64,000 nt of DNA from Anodontia alba (lineage: Eukaryota > Mollusca > Bivalvia > Lucinida > Lucinidae): the NCBI GenBank assembly GCA_964016985.1, contig OZ024823.1, positions 106,008,476 to 106,072,475 on the forward strand, read 5' to 3'. Positions within the stretch are counted from its first letter, which is position 1. Every line of letters starts with the position of its first letter. Of the stretch, positions 63,853-64,000 are shown piece after piece. A program made the position numbers and the translations under genes. Below the pieces are notes generated by a model. The model had not been told where the DNA came from and searched no databases. It worked only from the letters and a program-made list of their open reading frames with translations.

Positions 63853-64000
63853 ACATTAAGAAAACAAGCCTATGCAATGAATACCCCTGCAAACCCAACT
63901 TTATATAGGAAAAAGTGCCGGTTGCAGGGCTATTCATTATTTCCTTATTTCTGCTATAAAAATTGTGGGTGCTCGTTCAAACCGCCTCAGCGAGGCGGTT
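63853..64000 (-). mobile_element. Family A-related MITE, cut by the window end
   Basis: CATTAAGAAAACAAGCC, CCCCTGCAAACCCAACTTTA, TTTCTGCTATAAAAATTGTG and the core CAAACCGCCTCAGCGAGGCG, with a large deletion after the terminus. It continues past the edge. Confidence 0.75.

Overview
The window reads as AT-rich, repeat-dominated nuclear DNA of an animal, most likely a bivalve mollusc. The basis is a spliced K2P channel exon of animal THIK type, tRNA-derived SINEs, Tc1/mariner elements, and very dense short palindromic elements and tandem arrays of the kind common in clam genomes. The phylum is an inference from repeat style and could not be checked by a search. There are no operons and no prokaryotic features.

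Only one host gene segment is convincing: the first coding exon of a two-pore-domain potassium channel (KCNK12/13, THIK type) at 19583-19922 on the plus strand. It ends in a splice donor that splits the first glycine codon of the pore-1 selectivity filter. No second exon is recognisable downstream, so the intron probably runs past the right edge (more than 44 kb), and most of the window right of 19.9 kb would be intron.

Layout. 0-1.45 kb: a complete Tc1-like transposon with 142-bp inverted repeats and a once-frameshifted transposase. 1.5-9.5 kb: palindromic elements, a mariner remnant and microsatellites. 9.5-13.6 kb: tandem arrays (182-bp, about 165-bp and about 190-bp units) invaded by small transposons. 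13.7-19.5 kb: palindromic elements and a SINE. 19.5-20.4 kb: the channel exon, with a nested transposon pair starting 16 bp after its donor. 20.4-28 kb: more palindromic elements. 28.1-29.5 kb: a dimeric array of about 330 bp with one insertion. 30.9-32.0 kb: a dead non-LTR retrotransposon fragment. 33-64 kb: palindromic elements, two SINE copies, an about 190-bp array (48-49 kb), AT-rich unique DNA and an unusual motif cluster at 63.0-63.3 kb.

The main feature is the repeat fraction. I name families by letter. Family A (about 278 bp, ends CATTACGAAAAC / GTTTTCGTGATG) has about 24 copies and fills about 10% of the window. Families B, J, T and P have CAGTC/CAGTAAA/CAATC-type ends next to TA, like pogo/Tigger-type MITEs. 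Families C, D, E, F and Q are bounded by TTAA, like piggyBac-type MITEs. G, H, I, K, M and N are other palindromic or dispersed repeats. Two hairpin cores recur inside families whose ends differ: TTAGAAYCGCCTC (in A, B, P and a fourth type) and GCAAACAGTG...GATCAG (in C, D, F and Q). This modular sharing of cores is the most unusual pattern I see here.
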